A stretch of 5,220 nucleotides of DNA, from positions 1,384 to 6,603 of the forward strand of contig JAHFRS010000066.1 of NCBI GenBank assembly GCA_023266155.1, read 5' to 3'. Source of the stretch: an archaeon (GTDB taxonomy: Archaea; Nanobdellota; Nanobdellia; Woesearchaeales; GW2011-AR9). Position numbers and translations under genes: made by a program. Of the stretch, positions 5,003 to 5,220 are shown piece by piece (the stretch's first letter is position 1; every line of letters starts with the position of its first letter). The notes beneath the pieces were generated by a model. It worked only from the letters and a program-made list of their open reading frames with translations, was not told where the DNA came from and did no database searches.

Positions 5003-5220
5003 ATGAAAAAGACGGTGACCTTAGTATTGATGATGCTGGTAGTTAGTTCGCTGTTTGTTATTGCTCAAGACGACACTACTGCTCCCTGTTCGGGCTTCTG
5101 GCGGTCGATTTCGTGTTTCTTATTTGGCGCTCCAGGGGAAGTAAGGGAAGCGGTGGTGGGGAAGGCTCTTGCTGCCACCGTTCCTGCCGACGTACCTACA
5201 ATGATAACTGTAGGCCAGCG
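5003..5220 (+). CDS. repeat ORF copy 5: signal-peptide module read through into a longer protein (partial)
   Basis: Starts like the other copies (MKKTV, signal peptide to A21, linker QDDTTAP, CSGFWRSISCFLFGAP, tail GEVREAVVG). Where copies 3 and 4 have GGG followed by a stop, this one reads GGG AAG and continues KALAATVPADVPTMITVGQ to the right edge with no stop. It is therefore either the authentic 5' end of a larger secreted protein or a copy fused in frame to a new cassette. Codons 6-7 differ from other copies (ACC TTA in place of CTG ATG). At the DNA level it is a mosaic of copies 2, 3 and 4. Upstream lie 33 bases after the regulator's stop, with weak TATA-like TTTAAAAG (4965-4972) and TTTAAGAA (4975-4982). 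Confidence 0.75.
   Translation, partial: MKKTVTLVLMMLVVSSLFVIAQDDTTAPCSGFWRSISCFLFGAPGEVREAVVGKALAATVPADVPTMITVGQ

Larger units (their letters stand above)
261..5220 (+). other. array of four gene cassettes separated by five copies of a signal-peptide ORF
   Basis: Repeat copies lie at 261-422, 1387-1545, 2578-2766, 3446-3607 and from 5003. Between them sit cassettes at about 423-1386 (wHTH-MNT and HEPN), 1546-2577 (DUF1016 nuclease), 2767-3445 (HEPN and MNT) and 3608-5002 (AlbA_2 regulator). All units point the same way. Homology between copies begins at the ATG (usually preceded by ACC) and stops at or just after a GGTGGGG-type tail, so repeat borders equal ORF borders. No recombinase gene is visible in the window. 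The array interpretation rests on the sequence; mobility is inferred. Confidence 0.75.

Noticed and set aside
261..5160. CRISPR array or integron attC sites as explanation of the repeats
   Set aside because: The repeats are about 160-190 bp, coding, not palindromic, and separated by whole genes of 679-1395 bases; I found no attC-like stem or integrase gene.

Overview
The window looks archaeal, possibly from a DPANN-type lineage. The evidence is a TATA element (226-236) placed for leaderless or nearly leaderless transcription, GGTG-type Shine-Dalgarno sequences before several genes, and HEPN/minimal-nucleotidyltransferase (MNT) pairs of an archaeal style. No rRNA or marker gene is present, so the lineage is an inference.

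Left edge (1-260). This holds the possible 3' end of a forward gene (to 109), a 39-residue reverse-strand ORF (87-206) not recognised as any family, and a short intergenic region whose nearly symmetric TATA element could drive transcription both ways.

The array (261 to the right edge). The main signal is one small ORF repeated five times, all on the + strand, at 261, 1387, 2578, 3446 and 5003. Each copy encodes a signal peptide (MKKTVLMVL...A-Q), a short variable acidic or Ser/Thr segment, and the near-invariant motif CSGFWxSxSCFLFGAP. Each complete copy ends in a G-rich tail, usually containing GGTG, that can act as the ribosome binding site for the gene behind it. Between the copies lie four unrelated cassettes: (1) wHTH-MNT antitoxin plus HEPN toxin; (2) a DUF1016/YhcG-type PD-(D/E)XK nuclease; (3) HEPN plus MNT in the opposite gene order; (4) a Schlafen/AlbA_2 plus RecG-like ATPase regulator with a wHTH and a perfect 12-bp tandem repeat. 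The fifth copy lacks the stop codon and runs in frame off the window, so it may be the start of a longer secreted protein from which the other four copies derive.

How it may work. Genes are packed tightly (ATGA overlaps, gaps of 0-33 bases). The strongest promoter is before copy 1, with a second good TATA candidate before copy 3. The layout resembles an integron-like cassette array of toxin-antitoxin and defence-type genes, except that the boundary element is itself a translated signal-peptide ORF that supplies expression signals. No integrase, transposase or attC-like hairpin is visible here. How cassettes are acquired, and whether the system is mobile, is inference. I know of no described system with this architecture.
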